Shown in pieces: positions 26,911 through 34,329 of a DNA stretch of 64,000 nucleotides. Numbering within the stretch: position 1 is the first letter of the stretch; each line of letters opens with the position of its first letter. The stretch is from Halanaerobium sp. MA284_MarDTE_T2 (lineage in GTDB: Bacteria > Bacillota > Halanaerobiia > Halanaerobiales > Halanaerobiaceae): positions 42,636 through 106,635 of the forward strand of contig NZ_QPJE01000006.1 in NCBI RefSeq assembly GCF_003337245.1. The letters run 5' to 3'. The notes beneath the pieces were generated by a model. That model saw nothing but the letters and a program-made list of their open reading frames with translations, ran no database searches and had not been told where the DNA came from. The position numbers and the translations under genes were made by a program.

Positions 26911-27651
26911 TTATATATCGTTAAATTTTATTTTTCTGCCGTTTTTAGACTTTAAGGCCAGTAAAAATTCGGCAAAACTTTTTTCTTTCATAACTAAAGT
27001 AATATAAGATCTAATATCATCAAGATAATGGCTGTCAGAATTCTTCATTATATTTATCTGTTCTGATATGTTGTATTTTTTGCGGAAGTTAACTGGATCA
27101 GCATTTTTTGATATTTCTACTACATCTATTGCAAGATCATCCGGTATAAATCCCAGCTGACTTATTATACTTTTATTTCTATCCAAATGTGCAGGAACAG
27201 CTATTCCATTCAGGTTTTTACTCTCTTTTATCACCTCAGATAGTGTCATATTCACAGCAGCAGCAAGCATTTTATCGTTTTTTTTGCTGTATTTGTCATT
27301 AAAATCAAGTACAATTTGGGGTCCAAAAAATTCTTCGTCATTTTTTATATCTGGTAAAGATTTATATACTTTTTCCTGCCATTTTTTTAAGGTATTTATA
27401 TCGGGGAAAAATGTTAGTACATGAATTTCTTCTTTTGTCTCTACTTCCATCCCAGGTACAAACATTATATTATTTATTTCACAATAATATTGAAAGATTT
27501 CTGCATTTTCTGCAGAGTTGTGATCGGTTAAAGATATGATATCTATCCCAATTTTTTTAGCTTTTTCTATAACTGCTTTAGCTGTCATAAGTAGATCTCC
27601 ACAGGGAGATAGTACAGAATGCAAATGAAAATCAGCTTTATATTCATTCAT
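26911..27651 (-). CDS. PHP-domain phosphoesterase-like protein
   Basis: This 246-residue protein starts MNEYKADFHLHSVLSPCGD; the HxH, the later SLTDHNSAEN, the MEVETKEEIHVL glutamate/histidine and the NSDSHYLDD motif make a complete PHP metal site. Family members hydrolyse phosphate esters or nucleotides. Its role in a hydrogenase operon is not known. The ATG at 27651 follows the upstream stop by one base, and the longer frame is rejected. Confidence 0.8.
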   Translation of the reverse strand: MNEYKADFHLHSVLSPCGDLLMTAKAVIEKAKKIGIDIISLTDHNSAENAEIFQYYCEINNIMFVPGMEVETKEEIHVLTFFPDINTLKKWQEKVYKSLPDIKNDEEFFGPQIVLDFNDKYSKKNDKMLAAAVNMTLSEVIKESKNLNGIAVPAHLDRNKSIISQLGFIPDDLAIDVVEISKNADPVNFRKKYNISEQINIMKNSDSHYLDDIRSYITLVMKEKSFAEFLLALKSKNGRKIKFNDI

Positions 27652-27652
27652 T

Positions 27653-27982
27653 TTATAAATTTCTTTCACACAATTTGCAGGCAATTTCATAAGCAGTTTC
27701 TTTACTTTTAAGCAGATTTACTCCTTTTTGATATGCTTTTTTAACAGCTGCTTCGTCAAAATCAAACCCTTCCACAATAATAACAGCTGAAACATCTACT
27801 AAAAGAGCTACTGCAGTTGTGTTCTGATGTCCCTGTACTGTAAGCCAAATGTTATCTTTTTTTGCATTTGCCATTACATTACTCAGCAGATCACCACAGT
27901 AAACTCCACTGACTTCTCTATCCAAATCAGGCCCGGCAATAACCTCTAATTCTAACTCATCAATCAGATCTTTTACTTTCAT
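27653..27982 (-). CDS. DRTGG-domain protein (first of two)
   Basis: This 109-residue protein is a single DRTGG-type regulatory domain: GVYCGDLLSNVMANAK, IWLTVQGHQNTTAVALLVD and AVIIVEGF. Such domains often occur with CBS domains or phosphotransacetylases and are thought to bind a small ligand. It overlaps the end of the H-cluster-like gene by 23 bases. A second DRTGG gene begins the operon. Confidence 0.8.
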   Translation of the reverse strand: MKVKDLIDELELEVIAGPDLDREVSGVYCGDLLSNVMANAKKDNIWLTVQGHQNTTAVALLVDVSAVIIVEGFDFDEAAVKKAYQKGVNLLKSKETAYEIACKLCERNL

Positions 27983-29291
27983 TATTTTCCTCCTTTTTTG
28001 ATGACATTACAGGCGGCAGCTCATGTGCAAGTTCAGACAGCTCATCTGCAAGCTGACCAACATTTTTTCTCAGCATAAAGATACAATCAGATTTATTTGC
28101 GAGTCCATTAACTATATCTTCTGCAAAGGTTTTGCAGTCAGGAGCACCACAGGCAGCACAGTCAAGACCGGGCAGGCTTTCTATTTCTTTTTCCATCTGT
28201 TCTAACTTTTCCATTGCTTTTTGGAAATCTGGATCCAGTTTTCCGACATCTTCAGCTTCTATTTTCTCTGTAATTAAAAAATTGTAAATAAAATCTTTTT
28301 TATCTTTTTTATCCAGCTCAGAAATTTGTTCCATTCTTTTCTGAAGATTAAATTTTGCCTGGAAGGGATTTACCACATTTAATACTCCTCCAACACAGCC
28401 ATTTATACAGGAACTGAGCTCAAAATATTTTATATCAGAAGAAATATTGTTTCTTTCAATTTCATCGAGAATTTTCTTAACCTGATGTATACCGGAAACA
28501 TTTACAAAAGAAATTCCCTTCCATCTTTTTAATATATCTGTTTCTCCACCTTCCTGTCCCCATATTGTTGCAGGTGAAAAATCCGAAAACTGTTCTGTTT
28601 CTTCAGCAGTTATTTCAGAAAGTTTATCATATATTTTCTGATAAATATTTTCTACACCTATTGCACCAGTTAAAAAACTTTTTTTCTGACCCAAAGGATA
28701 TTTTATGGTGGTTAATTTTGCAGGACAGGGAGTCAGCAGAAATATATCTGCTTTTATATTTTCCTTTTCCCACAGCAGTTTTTTTGTTTTTTCTGCACAG
28801 AGTTCAACTGGAGATTTAAAAGGTATGATCATATCTATGAGACCCGGATAAAGCAGTTTAATCAGCCGTATAATAACCGGACAGGAAGCTGATATAAAAC
28901 TTCCGCTGTTATTTTCCAAAAATTCTAATGTTTTTCTGGAAAGAGCTGCTGCAGATTCTGCTACATCGTAAACTCTTTTAAAACCAAGTTTTAATACAGC
29001 TGCCTTTATTTTAGTTACTGAAATATCAGATTCAAATTGACCATAAAAACTCGGCGGTATTATAAGAACCGGATAATTATAATTTTTAATATCATCCAGC
29101 TGATCGGTTTCTGTATATTTAGCATGATATTCACAGGTGCGTATACACTCTGCACAATCTATACAGAGATCTTCTTTAATCCATGCTCTCCCCTGATGAA
29201 CTCTTATCGCTCTTGTTGGACACTTTTTTACACAGTTTGTACATCCTTCACATTTATCTTCCTTAAGAAGCACAGAATGCTTATCTACCAT
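27960..29291 (-). CDS. [FeFe]-hydrogenase-like iron-sulfur protein, probable redox sensor
   Basis: This 443-residue protein starts with two [4Fe-4S] motifs (CEGCTNCVKKCP, CIDCAECIRTCEYH), then an H-cluster-like domain, and ends with a further four-cysteine motif (CAACGAPDC plus a later Cys). The H-cluster motifs are altered: SASCPVI in place of TSCCPGW, TPCPAKLTT in place of MPCxxKxxE, and CINGCVGG. One cluster cysteine is missing, so ordinary catalysis is doubtful. The domain plan resembles putative sensory HydS-type proteins. Position beside an anti-sigma-like gene supports signalling; this is inference. Confidence 0.8.
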   Translation of the reverse strand: MVDKHSVLLKEDKCEGCTNCVKKCPTRAIRVHQGRAWIKEDLCIDCAECIRTCEYHAKYTETDQLDDIKNYNYPVLIIPPSFYGQFESDISVTKIKAAVLKLGFKRVYDVAESAAALSRKTLEFLENNSGSFISASCPVIIRLIKLLYPGLIDMIIPFKSPVELCAEKTKKLLWEKENIKADIFLLTPCPAKLTTIKYPLGQKKSFLTGAIGVENIYQKIYDKLSEITAEETEQFSDFSPATIWGQEGGETDILKRWKGISFVNVSGIHQVKKILDEIERNNISSDIKYFELSSCINGCVGGVLNVVNPFQAKFNLQKRMEQISELDKKDKKDFIYNFLITEKIEAEDVGKLDPDFQKAMEKLEQMEKEIESLPGLDCAACGAPDCKTFAEDIVNGLANKSDCIFMLRKNVGQLADELSELAHELPPVMSSKKEENNESKRSD

Positions 29292-29312
29292 CTTAATCCT
29301 CCCATGAACACT

Positions 29313-29747
29313 CTATAAAGGTTTTTCCAGTTTAATAGTCACTTTAATATTTGTACCTTCACCTTCAGCAGTTCTGATATCCATATTATCGGCATATCTT
29401 TTGATATTAACAAGCCCCATTCCGGCTCCAAATCCCATTTCTCTAATTTCACTTCCAGCAGTAGAAAAACCAGGAGTTAATGCCTTCTCTAAATCAGCTA
29501 TCCCTGGTCCTTTATCATCTGCATAAATTACAAGCTCATCCTCTGATATTTGAGCAGTGATTTTACCGCCGAAAGAGTGAATTATTACATTCATCTCCAG
29601 TTCATAAGTCACTATTGCTGTTTTTCTAACAATATCCGAACTTACACCTAATTTGCGGAGCATATTTTTTAATTGACTGGATGCTTCTCCACCACTCTGA
29701 AAATCAAATCTTTCAATAGCAACATTTAAAATTTCTTTTTTCTGCAA
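29313..29747 (-). CDS. anti-sigma-factor-type serine kinase (RsbW-like GHKL protein)
   Basis: This 144-residue protein is an RsbW/SpoIIAB-type ATPase domain: TYELEMNVIIHSFGG (N-box), ADDKGPGIADLEKA, and MGFGAGMGLVNIKRYAD. The frame is open to 29765, but that TTG lacks a binding site; a second TTG at 29747 follows GGGAG and is preferred. No sigma factor or antagonist gene lies nearby, so its partner is unknown. It precedes the H-cluster-like sensor gene. Confidence 0.82.
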   Translation of the reverse strand: MQKKEILNVAIERFDFQSGGEASSQLKNMLRKLGVSSDIVRKTAIVTYELEMNVIIHSFGGKITAQISEDELVIYADDKGPGIADLEKALTPGFSTAGSEIREMGFGAGMGLVNIKRYADNMDIRTAEGEGTNIKVTIKLEKPL

Positions 29748-29783
29748 GGAATAGTCAGCTCCCAATAATTTTTTTGAAGGTTA

Positions 29784-30146
29784 TTAAATATAATTCATTT
29801 CTTCTGGACGAATACCATATTTATAAAGCAGACCACAAGCTTCAAAAAGAGTCTTTTCGGTACTGTAGAGCAGTATTTTTAACTCTTTAGCAAGAAAAAC
29901 TGTTTCTGACGGTGGTTTTTTCCCCCTTACAAATATAATAGCCTGAATACCTATCATTTCAGCTGTTCTAACAACCTGTGGATTTGTCAGTCCTGTCAGC
30001 AGCATTGTTTTCTCCTGTGAAAAGGCAAGAACATCACTCATAAGATCAGCACCACAGGCACTTTTTATTATCAGGCTGTCTTCAATATTTTTTTCCCCAT
30101 AAATTGTTTCCACATTGAGCAGGGATTTAACTTCAGATAGCTTCAT
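29784..30146 (-). CDS. DRTGG-domain protein (second), first gene of the hydrogenase operon
   Basis: This 120-residue protein has the DRTGG-type pattern: SACGADLMSDVLAFSQEKTMLLTG, NPQVVRTAEMIGIQAIIFVRGK. It is clearly related to the 27653-27982 protein but diverged. As first gene downstream of the operon promoter it may help sense redox or metabolite state. No catalytic residues are recognised. Confidence 0.78.
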   Translation of the reverse strand: MKLSEVKSLLNVETIYGEKNIEDSLIIKSACGADLMSDVLAFSQEKTMLLTGLTNPQVVRTAEMIGIQAIIFVRGKKPPSETVFLAKELKILLYSTEKTLFEACGLLYKYGIRPEEMNYI

Positions 30147-30224
30147 TTTTAACCTCCATTAGCCGCCATAATAAATCATTAAAAAAGCCGATCCAGTCTA
30201 GAAAATTTATATTTATACCAAAAG

Positions 30225-30242
30225 CGGTGAATCAAATCACAA
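30225..30242. promoter_or_regulatory. candidate Rex operator of the hydrogenase operon
   Basis: On the minus strand TTGTGATTTGATTCACCG matches the Rex consensus TTGTGAA-N4-TTCACAA in the TTGTGA half and in TTCAC. It lies about 24-41 bases downstream of the predicted transcription start, where a repressor would block elongation. Rex responds to NADH/NAD, which suits this operon. Confidence 0.5.
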
Positions 30243-30272
30243 TCTTTCTACAAAAAAAATACACCTGTAAAA

Positions 30273-30301
30273 ATTATATGACACAAAAATCATATTGTCA
30301 A
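30273..30301 (-). promoter_or_regulatory. strong promoter for the hydrogenase operon
   Basis: Perfect TTGACA (30296-30301) and TATAAT (30273-30278), 17-base spacer, minus strand. It would drive the ten-gene run from 30146 to 21910. Confidence 0.88.
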
Positions 30302-30314
30302 GAAAATAAATATA

Positions 30315-30368
30315 GGAGTTTCCCCAAAATTTATTTTCAAGCTGCAGAAAAGGTGATGTAGGAATATT
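30315..30368. repeat. solo end fragment of the fold-back repeat family
   Basis: GGAGTTTCCCC, then ATTTATTTTCAAGCTGCA and TAGGAATATT, resembles the left end of the element at 4650 over 54 bp, and GCTTGAAAATAAATTTTGGG at its right end. No partner end is present. It sits between the EndoA gene and the hydrogenase promoter. Confidence 0.65.
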
Positions 30369-30415
30369 TATATTTTACTTTAATTCTGCACATTTGAGCT
30401 ATTTAAACACATAAT

Positions 30416-30441
30416 CTGCTGCTTTAAAAATTAAGCAGCAG
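30416..30441. other. 26-bp palindrome downstream of the EndoA gene
   Basis: CTGCTGCTT and AAGCAGCAG form an almost perfect palindrome just after the toxin stop. There is no T run on either strand, so it is not a standard terminator; it might still stabilise or end the mRNA, or be a protein site. Confidence 0.5.
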
Positions 30442-30458
30442 AAAAATATGTAATGATT

Positions 30459-30809
30459 TTAAATATCTATTAAGCCCAGACTTATTTCCAGTGAAGTATT
30501 AACATCTTCTATGACATCATCACCCAGATGGGCAATATGTCTCTGGAGTCTTTTTTTGTCTATTGTTCTTATTTGTTCCAGCAGAACAACAGAGTCTTTA
30601 TCAAGATTTGTATAATCAGATGGAATTTCAACATGGGTTGGCAGTTTTGCCTTGTTTATTCGGGAAGTAATAGCCGCTACGATAACAGTAGGACTGTATT
30701 TATTACCAATATCATTCTGGACTATCAAAACCGGTCTTACTCCCCCCTGTTCTGATCCAATAACAGGATTCAGATCAGCGTAAAAAACATCACCTCTTTT
30801 TACTTTCAA
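30459..30809 (-). CDS. ndoA: EndoA/MazF-type mRNA interferase (toxin)
   Basis: This 116-residue endoribonuclease cleaves single-stranded mRNA. The PemK/MazF motifs [47 protein letters not shown] and [16 protein letters not shown] are complete. The frame is open to 30878, but a TTG at 30809 follows GGAG by ten bases and gives the standard 116-residue length. The start overlaps the end of the antitoxin gene by 20 bases, the usual coupling of toxin-antitoxin pairs. Confidence 0.93.
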   Translation of the reverse strand: MKVKRGDVFYADLNPVIGSEQGGVRPVLIVQNDIGNKYSPTVIVAAITSRINKAKLPTHVEIPSDYTNLDKDSVVLLEQIRTIDKKRLQRHIAHLGDDVIEDVNTSLEISLGLIDI

Positions 30810-31086
30810 TTTTTTCACACTCCACAAGTCGTTGTTCATAACAATAAAAAGAATAGCAGTCAGTAGAAAGACCTTCATCGGCCAGCTGCCGGTTTAAAGC
30901 AGCCATTTTTAGGTATCCTCTTTTTAGATCATTTCTGACCTCTTCTTTTTTTCGTTCTCTTAAATATAATTTTACTGCATCAAGTAAAATAGCATTCCGA
31001 TGCTCATCATTCTGCCCGGAGTAGGAGTTTAGTTCTTCTAATAAATAGTTAGGTAATTTTAGCTTTATTTCTTTAAATTCTGGCAA
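30790..31086 (-). CDS. ndoAI: EndoAI-type antitoxin (ribbon-helix-helix)
   Basis: This 98-residue antitoxin has an N-terminal ribbon-helix-helix region ([20 protein letters not shown]) and a C-terminal toxin-binding segment ([20 protein letters not shown]) like that of Bacillus EndoAI. It should bind and inhibit the downstream EndoA. An ATG at 31101 is in frame, but GGGGGTG lies inside it, six bases before a TTG at 31086, so the TTG is preferred; the ATG remains possible. Confidence 0.87.
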   Translation of the reverse strand: MPEFKEIKLKLPNYLLEELNSYSGQNDEHRNAILLDAVKLYLRERKKEEVRNDLKRGYLKMAALNRQLADEGLSTDCYSFYCYEQRLVECEKIESKKR

Positions 31087-31132
31087 AGAAAGCACCCCCA
31101 TTTATAAATTATATTCTTTTAAATCTAATATA

Positions 31133-31162
31133 ATTATATACATTTATATTAAACTGTGTCAA
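31133..31162 (-). promoter_or_regulatory. promoter for the toxin-antitoxin pair
   Basis: TTGACA (31157-31162) and TATAAT (31133-31138) are spaced by 18 bases on the minus strand, about 45 bases upstream of the antitoxin start. Confidence 0.8.
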
Positions 31163-31226
31163 TAGAGATATTGGATATTAAAAATGGTGTATGTACTTTG
31201 AACAGCTTGATTATTTTAAAAAACAA

Positions 31227-31248
31227 GATGAGGCTATTTAGCCTCATC
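31227..31248 (-). terminator. terminator overlapping the end of the mini-antitoxin gene
   Basis: GATGAGGCTA-AA-TAGCCTCATC is a perfect ten-base stem on the minus strand followed by TTGTTTTTTAAAA. The gene's stop codon lies inside the hairpin. Confidence 0.9.
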
Positions 31249-31383
31249 ATCACTAAAAATATTTTCTTTTGCCAGGCTGCTGTTAATGGAAGCTATCTTT
31301 TTGTATCCTTCTATCATGTCCCTTGCAATCTGCCTTTTCTCAGCCTCAGTAAATTGACGCCGCTGCCGAATCCTTTTCACCAT
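31234..31383 (-). CDS. 49-residue antitoxin-like small protein
   Basis: This small frame has ATG at 31383 with GAGGTG seven bases before it, its own promoter (31436-31464) and its own terminator, so it is very likely a real gene. The protein starts with a basic stretch (MVKRIRQRRQF) and continues ARDMIEGYKKIASINSSLA, which resembles the toxin-binding tail of EndoAI-type antitoxins ([17 protein letters not shown] in the neighbour). The ribbon-helix-helix part is absent. It could neutralise or modulate EndoA; function is inferred only from this resemblance and position. Confidence 0.72.
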   Translation of the reverse strand: MVKRIRQRRQFTEAEKRQIARDMIEGYKKIASINSSLAKENIFSDDEAK

Positions 31384-31435
31384 ATAACCACCTCATTATT
31401 ACTGAAATAAATTAAATGATTCTTTTCTCTTTTTT

Positions 31436-31464
31436 AGTATATAATAATAGAATATAGGTGTCAA
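31436..31464 (-). promoter_or_regulatory. promoter for the mini-antitoxin gene
   Basis: TTGACA (31459-31464) and TATACT (31436-31441) with a 17-base spacer on the minus strand, about 45 bases before the small gene's start. Confidence 0.82.
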
Positions 31465-31489
31465 TCCCGGCAAAAAATATTATTTTTTT

Positions 31490-33754
31490 TTAAAGTTTAT
31501 AAAAAAGTCCATTTTCTCTTATATAATCAACCAGTGATTTATATGTCTTATGTTTGGAGATAGTATTGATATCTCCAATAAATACCAGCTTTCTTCTTGC
31601 TCTTGTCAGAGCAACATTCAGCCTTCTTAAATCCCGCAAAAATCCGATATTACCTTTGCTATTGCTCCGCACTGAAGAGAAAATTATCATTTCTTTTTCT
31701 CTTCCCTGGAAACCATCTACAGTATTAATTTCAATATTTTCAAATTTACAATGCTGATAGAGCAGATCCACCTGATCTTTATAAGGAGTTATAACTGCTA
31801 AATCTTTTTCATCAACACCCCATTTTACAGCTTTATCAGCAATATCAAGTACTATTTCAGCTTCAACAGGATTGTCATAAGAATTTGATCCAGAAAGAGA
31901 TCTTTCTGCTGCCTCCATTTCTGAAGTATCTAGAAAAACTACCGGATAATCTTCAAACAGAACTTTATCAGCAAAACAGTCACTTCCATCACTATCAACT
32001 GCGACTCCAATATCTTTAAGTGTGTGTTCTGCAACTTCCTCTGCTGCTTCTAAATTTGAATTGTAAAATTCCCTACTGGAAAATTCCATTATTTTTTTGT
32101 GCATTCTGTACTGTATTTTTAGCTGATAAGAAAATTCTTCTCCATACAGCTCCATAAATCTTTCAAACAAAGAACGATCCAGTCCCTGTTTCAGAACTTC
32201 TTTACTTAAAACAGTTGGAGGAAGCTGTTTGTGATCACCAATAAGAATGGTTTTTCTGCTTTTTAAATATGGTATCAGTGCAGATGGTTCTGTTGACTGT
32301 GTCGCTTCATCTATTACAGACAGATCAAAAAATTTATCTTCTAACAGTTCTGAACCGGCAGTAATATTTGTAGTGCAGACTACATCTGCTTTTTCTATCA
32401 ATTCATTTACTGCTGACTGTTCTAATTCTTTTATTCTGCTGAAATAGTTATTTATTTTTGACTGAAGTTCAAGCCAAACTGCCATTTCATTAATTATTTT
32501 GGGTTTGATTCCTCTTACATGATGATCAATACCTTTTTCTGCATATTCTCTAATTTCCTGATCTGATAAACCGCGCCGATATTTCCCACTAGGATGAATA
32601 TAATCTTCCTGTTCATTTATTAGTTCAGATACTTCATCTCTAAGTTTTTCGGCTTTTTTGTAATCTGGATGTTCAAGAACCATATAATCCAGGGTGTGTT
32701 CTCTTAAACTTTTTGTTATGCGAATTGGATGGCCGATTCTTAAGACATCAATATCTTCTGCAGCCAGCAGCTCCACCAAATTATCTACTGCAATATTTGA
32801 ATCTGCTGCTGCCAAAACACTGTTATTTACTTCAATATTATTTTTTATAATTTCAACTGCTGTTATAGTTTTACCTGTTCCAGGTGGACCCTGAATTAAA
32901 AATATATCTTCTGCTTTTAAAGATTTTTCTACTGCCTTTTTCTGATATTCATCTAAATTATTATTAAGTACTTCAATTTCTTTTTCACTGTAGGCTGGTT
33001 TTACTTTATTAAGCAGCAGATCTCTTTTCTTTTTCATCTTTTTAGGACAATTTTTAACCTGTTCCAGAGCTGTAAACATACGCTGAAAACTTATATCATT
33101 TACATATAAATCCAATCTGAGATTTTTGCCGTAAACAAATGAAGGCGGCTGTCTGTCAAAAGCAACTGTTAATGAAAATCTTGTCTTTTCAGAAACAGTC
33201 CCGGTTGGATTATCTGAATTTAAAGGGTTATTTAAACTTATCATCACAAGATCTCCAGGGCCAATTTCTGTATCCGGAAGTTTTGTACCTTTATTTTGTT
33301 TAATAAATTTTACAGCAGGTTTATGGCCAAAAGCTGTTCCATCATCTTTACCTTTTAAATCTAATATAGCCCTTCCTTTGGCCTGCCTTTCTTTCGGACT
33401 GAGGTATTTTATCTCAAGCTTATGTCTTTCCATCTCTTCCTGTCTTTCCAATTCAACAAGACTGCGGAATTTTTTGTAATATTCAATTACTTTTTTATCA
33501 TTTAAATCATCTGGGCTTTTTGCTTTTACTCTGACATGTACTCCACCGATCTGATTATCATCCATTATTTCCACAACTTTTTTAGCACTTTCTTCTGCTA
33601 CTTCTACTTCTGCTTTTTTATTTTTCTTGTCTATTTTTATCTTTCCAATATCATTACTGTTAAGGCCAACCTCATTTATAAAAGCACCTACAATATCACC
33701 AGGTCCAATTGATTTATCTATATCAAAAATTTCGAGGTTTATAATTGTGAACAC
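31490..33754 (-). CDS. superfamily 1 helicase (IGHMBP2-like) with N-terminal DbpA-type RNA-binding domain
   Basis: This protein of about 751-754 residues has an N-terminal domain (IGPGDIVGAFINEVGLNSNDIGKIKI to GGVHVRVK, residues 15-77) like the RNA-binding tail of DbpA/CsdA helicases. After a linker comes an SF1B helicase: Walker A QGPPGTGKT near residue 290, DEATQSTEPSA, GDHKQLPPTV, QYRMH, TVDGFQGREKEMI and VALTRARRKL. Such enzymes unwind RNA or DNA 5' to 3'. The GTG at 33754 lies within the AGGAGGTG binding site; an ATT three codons later is eight bases from it and may be the real start. Confidence 0.88.
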   Translation of the reverse strand: MFTIINLEIFDIDKSIGPGDIVGAFINEVGLNSNDIGKIKIDKKNKKAEVEVAEESAKKVVEIMDDNQIGGVHVRVKAKSPDDLNDKKVIEYYKKFRSLVELERQEEMERHKLEIKYLSPKERQAKGRAILDLKGKDDGTAFGHKPAVKFIKQNKGTKLPDTEIGPGDLVMISLNNPLNSDNPTGTVSEKTRFSLTVAFDRQPPSFVYGKNLRLDLYVNDISFQRMFTALEQVKNCPKKMKKKRDLLLNKVKPAYSEKEIEVLNNNLDEYQKKAVEKSLKAEDIFLIQGPPGTGKTITAVEIIKNNIEVNNSVLAAADSNIAVDNLVELLAAEDIDVLRIGHPIRITKSLREHTLDYMVLEHPDYKKAEKLRDEVSELINEQEDYIHPSGKYRRGLSDQEIREYAEKGIDHHVRGIKPKIINEMAVWLELQSKINNYFSRIKELEQSAVNELIEKADVVCTTNITAGSELLEDKFFDLSVIDEATQSTEPSALIPYLKSRKTILIGDHKQLPPTVLSKEVLKQGLDRSLFERFMELYGEEFSYQLKIQYRMHKKIMEFSSREFYNSNLEAAEEVAEHTLKDIGVAVDSDGSDCFADKVLFEDYPVVFLDTSEMEAAERSLSGSNSYDNPVEAEIVLDIADKAVKWGVDEKDLAVITPYKDQVDLLYQHCKFENIEINTVDGFQGREKEMIIFSSVRSNSKGNIGFLRDLRRLNVALTRARRKLVFIGDINTISKHKTYKSLVDYIRENGLFYKL

Positions 33755-33769
33755 CTCCTACGGTTAAAA

Positions 33770-34306
33770 TTACTTATTCTCTAAATCATCATATACTCTG
33801 CTTCCTACTGTATTTTGCTGGAACTGATATTTACCTCGATAAGGATTTTCAGCTGTATTATCCATTTTTGCAAAAACCAGCTGACAGATTCTGCGGTCAG
33901 CTTCCAGTTTTATCGGCAGACGATTAGCATTATATAATTCCAGAGTAATCTGACCTTCAAAACCGGGATCAACCCAGCCGGCGTTCTGTATAAACAATCC
34001 CATTCTCCCAATAGAACTTCTACCTTCCACAAATGCTGTTAAATTATCAGGCAGTTTAATATACTCATTTGTAGTTGCCAGCAGAAAAGAGTTGGGAGGA
34101 ATAATTATTTCACTTCCCCTAAATTCCTTATATTTTATTTTATCAGTTAGTGTCATAACTGGCAGCATATTTTCATCAACTTTCAAAAAATCACGACCAA
34201 GTCTCATATCTACAGATGCAGGCTGAATCTGAATTTCATCCAGGGGTTCTATAATAAGTTCTTTATTTGCTAACATATTTTTAATTGTTTTATCAGATAA
34301 TATCAT
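33770..34306 (-). CDS. dcd: dCTP deaminase
   Basis: This 178-residue trimeric enzyme deaminates dCTP to dUTP (or dUMP in bifunctional forms) for thymidylate synthesis. The motifs [25 protein letters not shown] and [19 protein letters not shown] are characteristic. Length suits the family. It ends 16 bases before the helicase frame and may share its transcript. Mono- or bifunctional type cannot be decided by eye. Confidence 0.94.
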   Translation of the reverse strand: MILSDKTIKNMLANKELIIEPLDEIQIQPASVDMRLGRDFLKVDENMLPVMTLTDKIKYKEFRGSEIIIPPNSFLLATTNEYIKLPDNLTAFVEGRSSIGRMGLFIQNAGWVDPGFEGQITLELYNANRLPIKLEADRRICQLVFAKMDNTAENPYRGKYQFQQNTVGSRVYDDLENK

Positions 34307-34329
34307 GTCTTTTCTCCTTTATTAATTTA

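Noticed and set aside
31156..31410. Plus-strand 84-residue frame in the gap above the toxin-antitoxin pair
   Set aside because: It overlaps the minus-strand mini-gene, which has a promoter, binding site and terminator; the plus frame has none of these.
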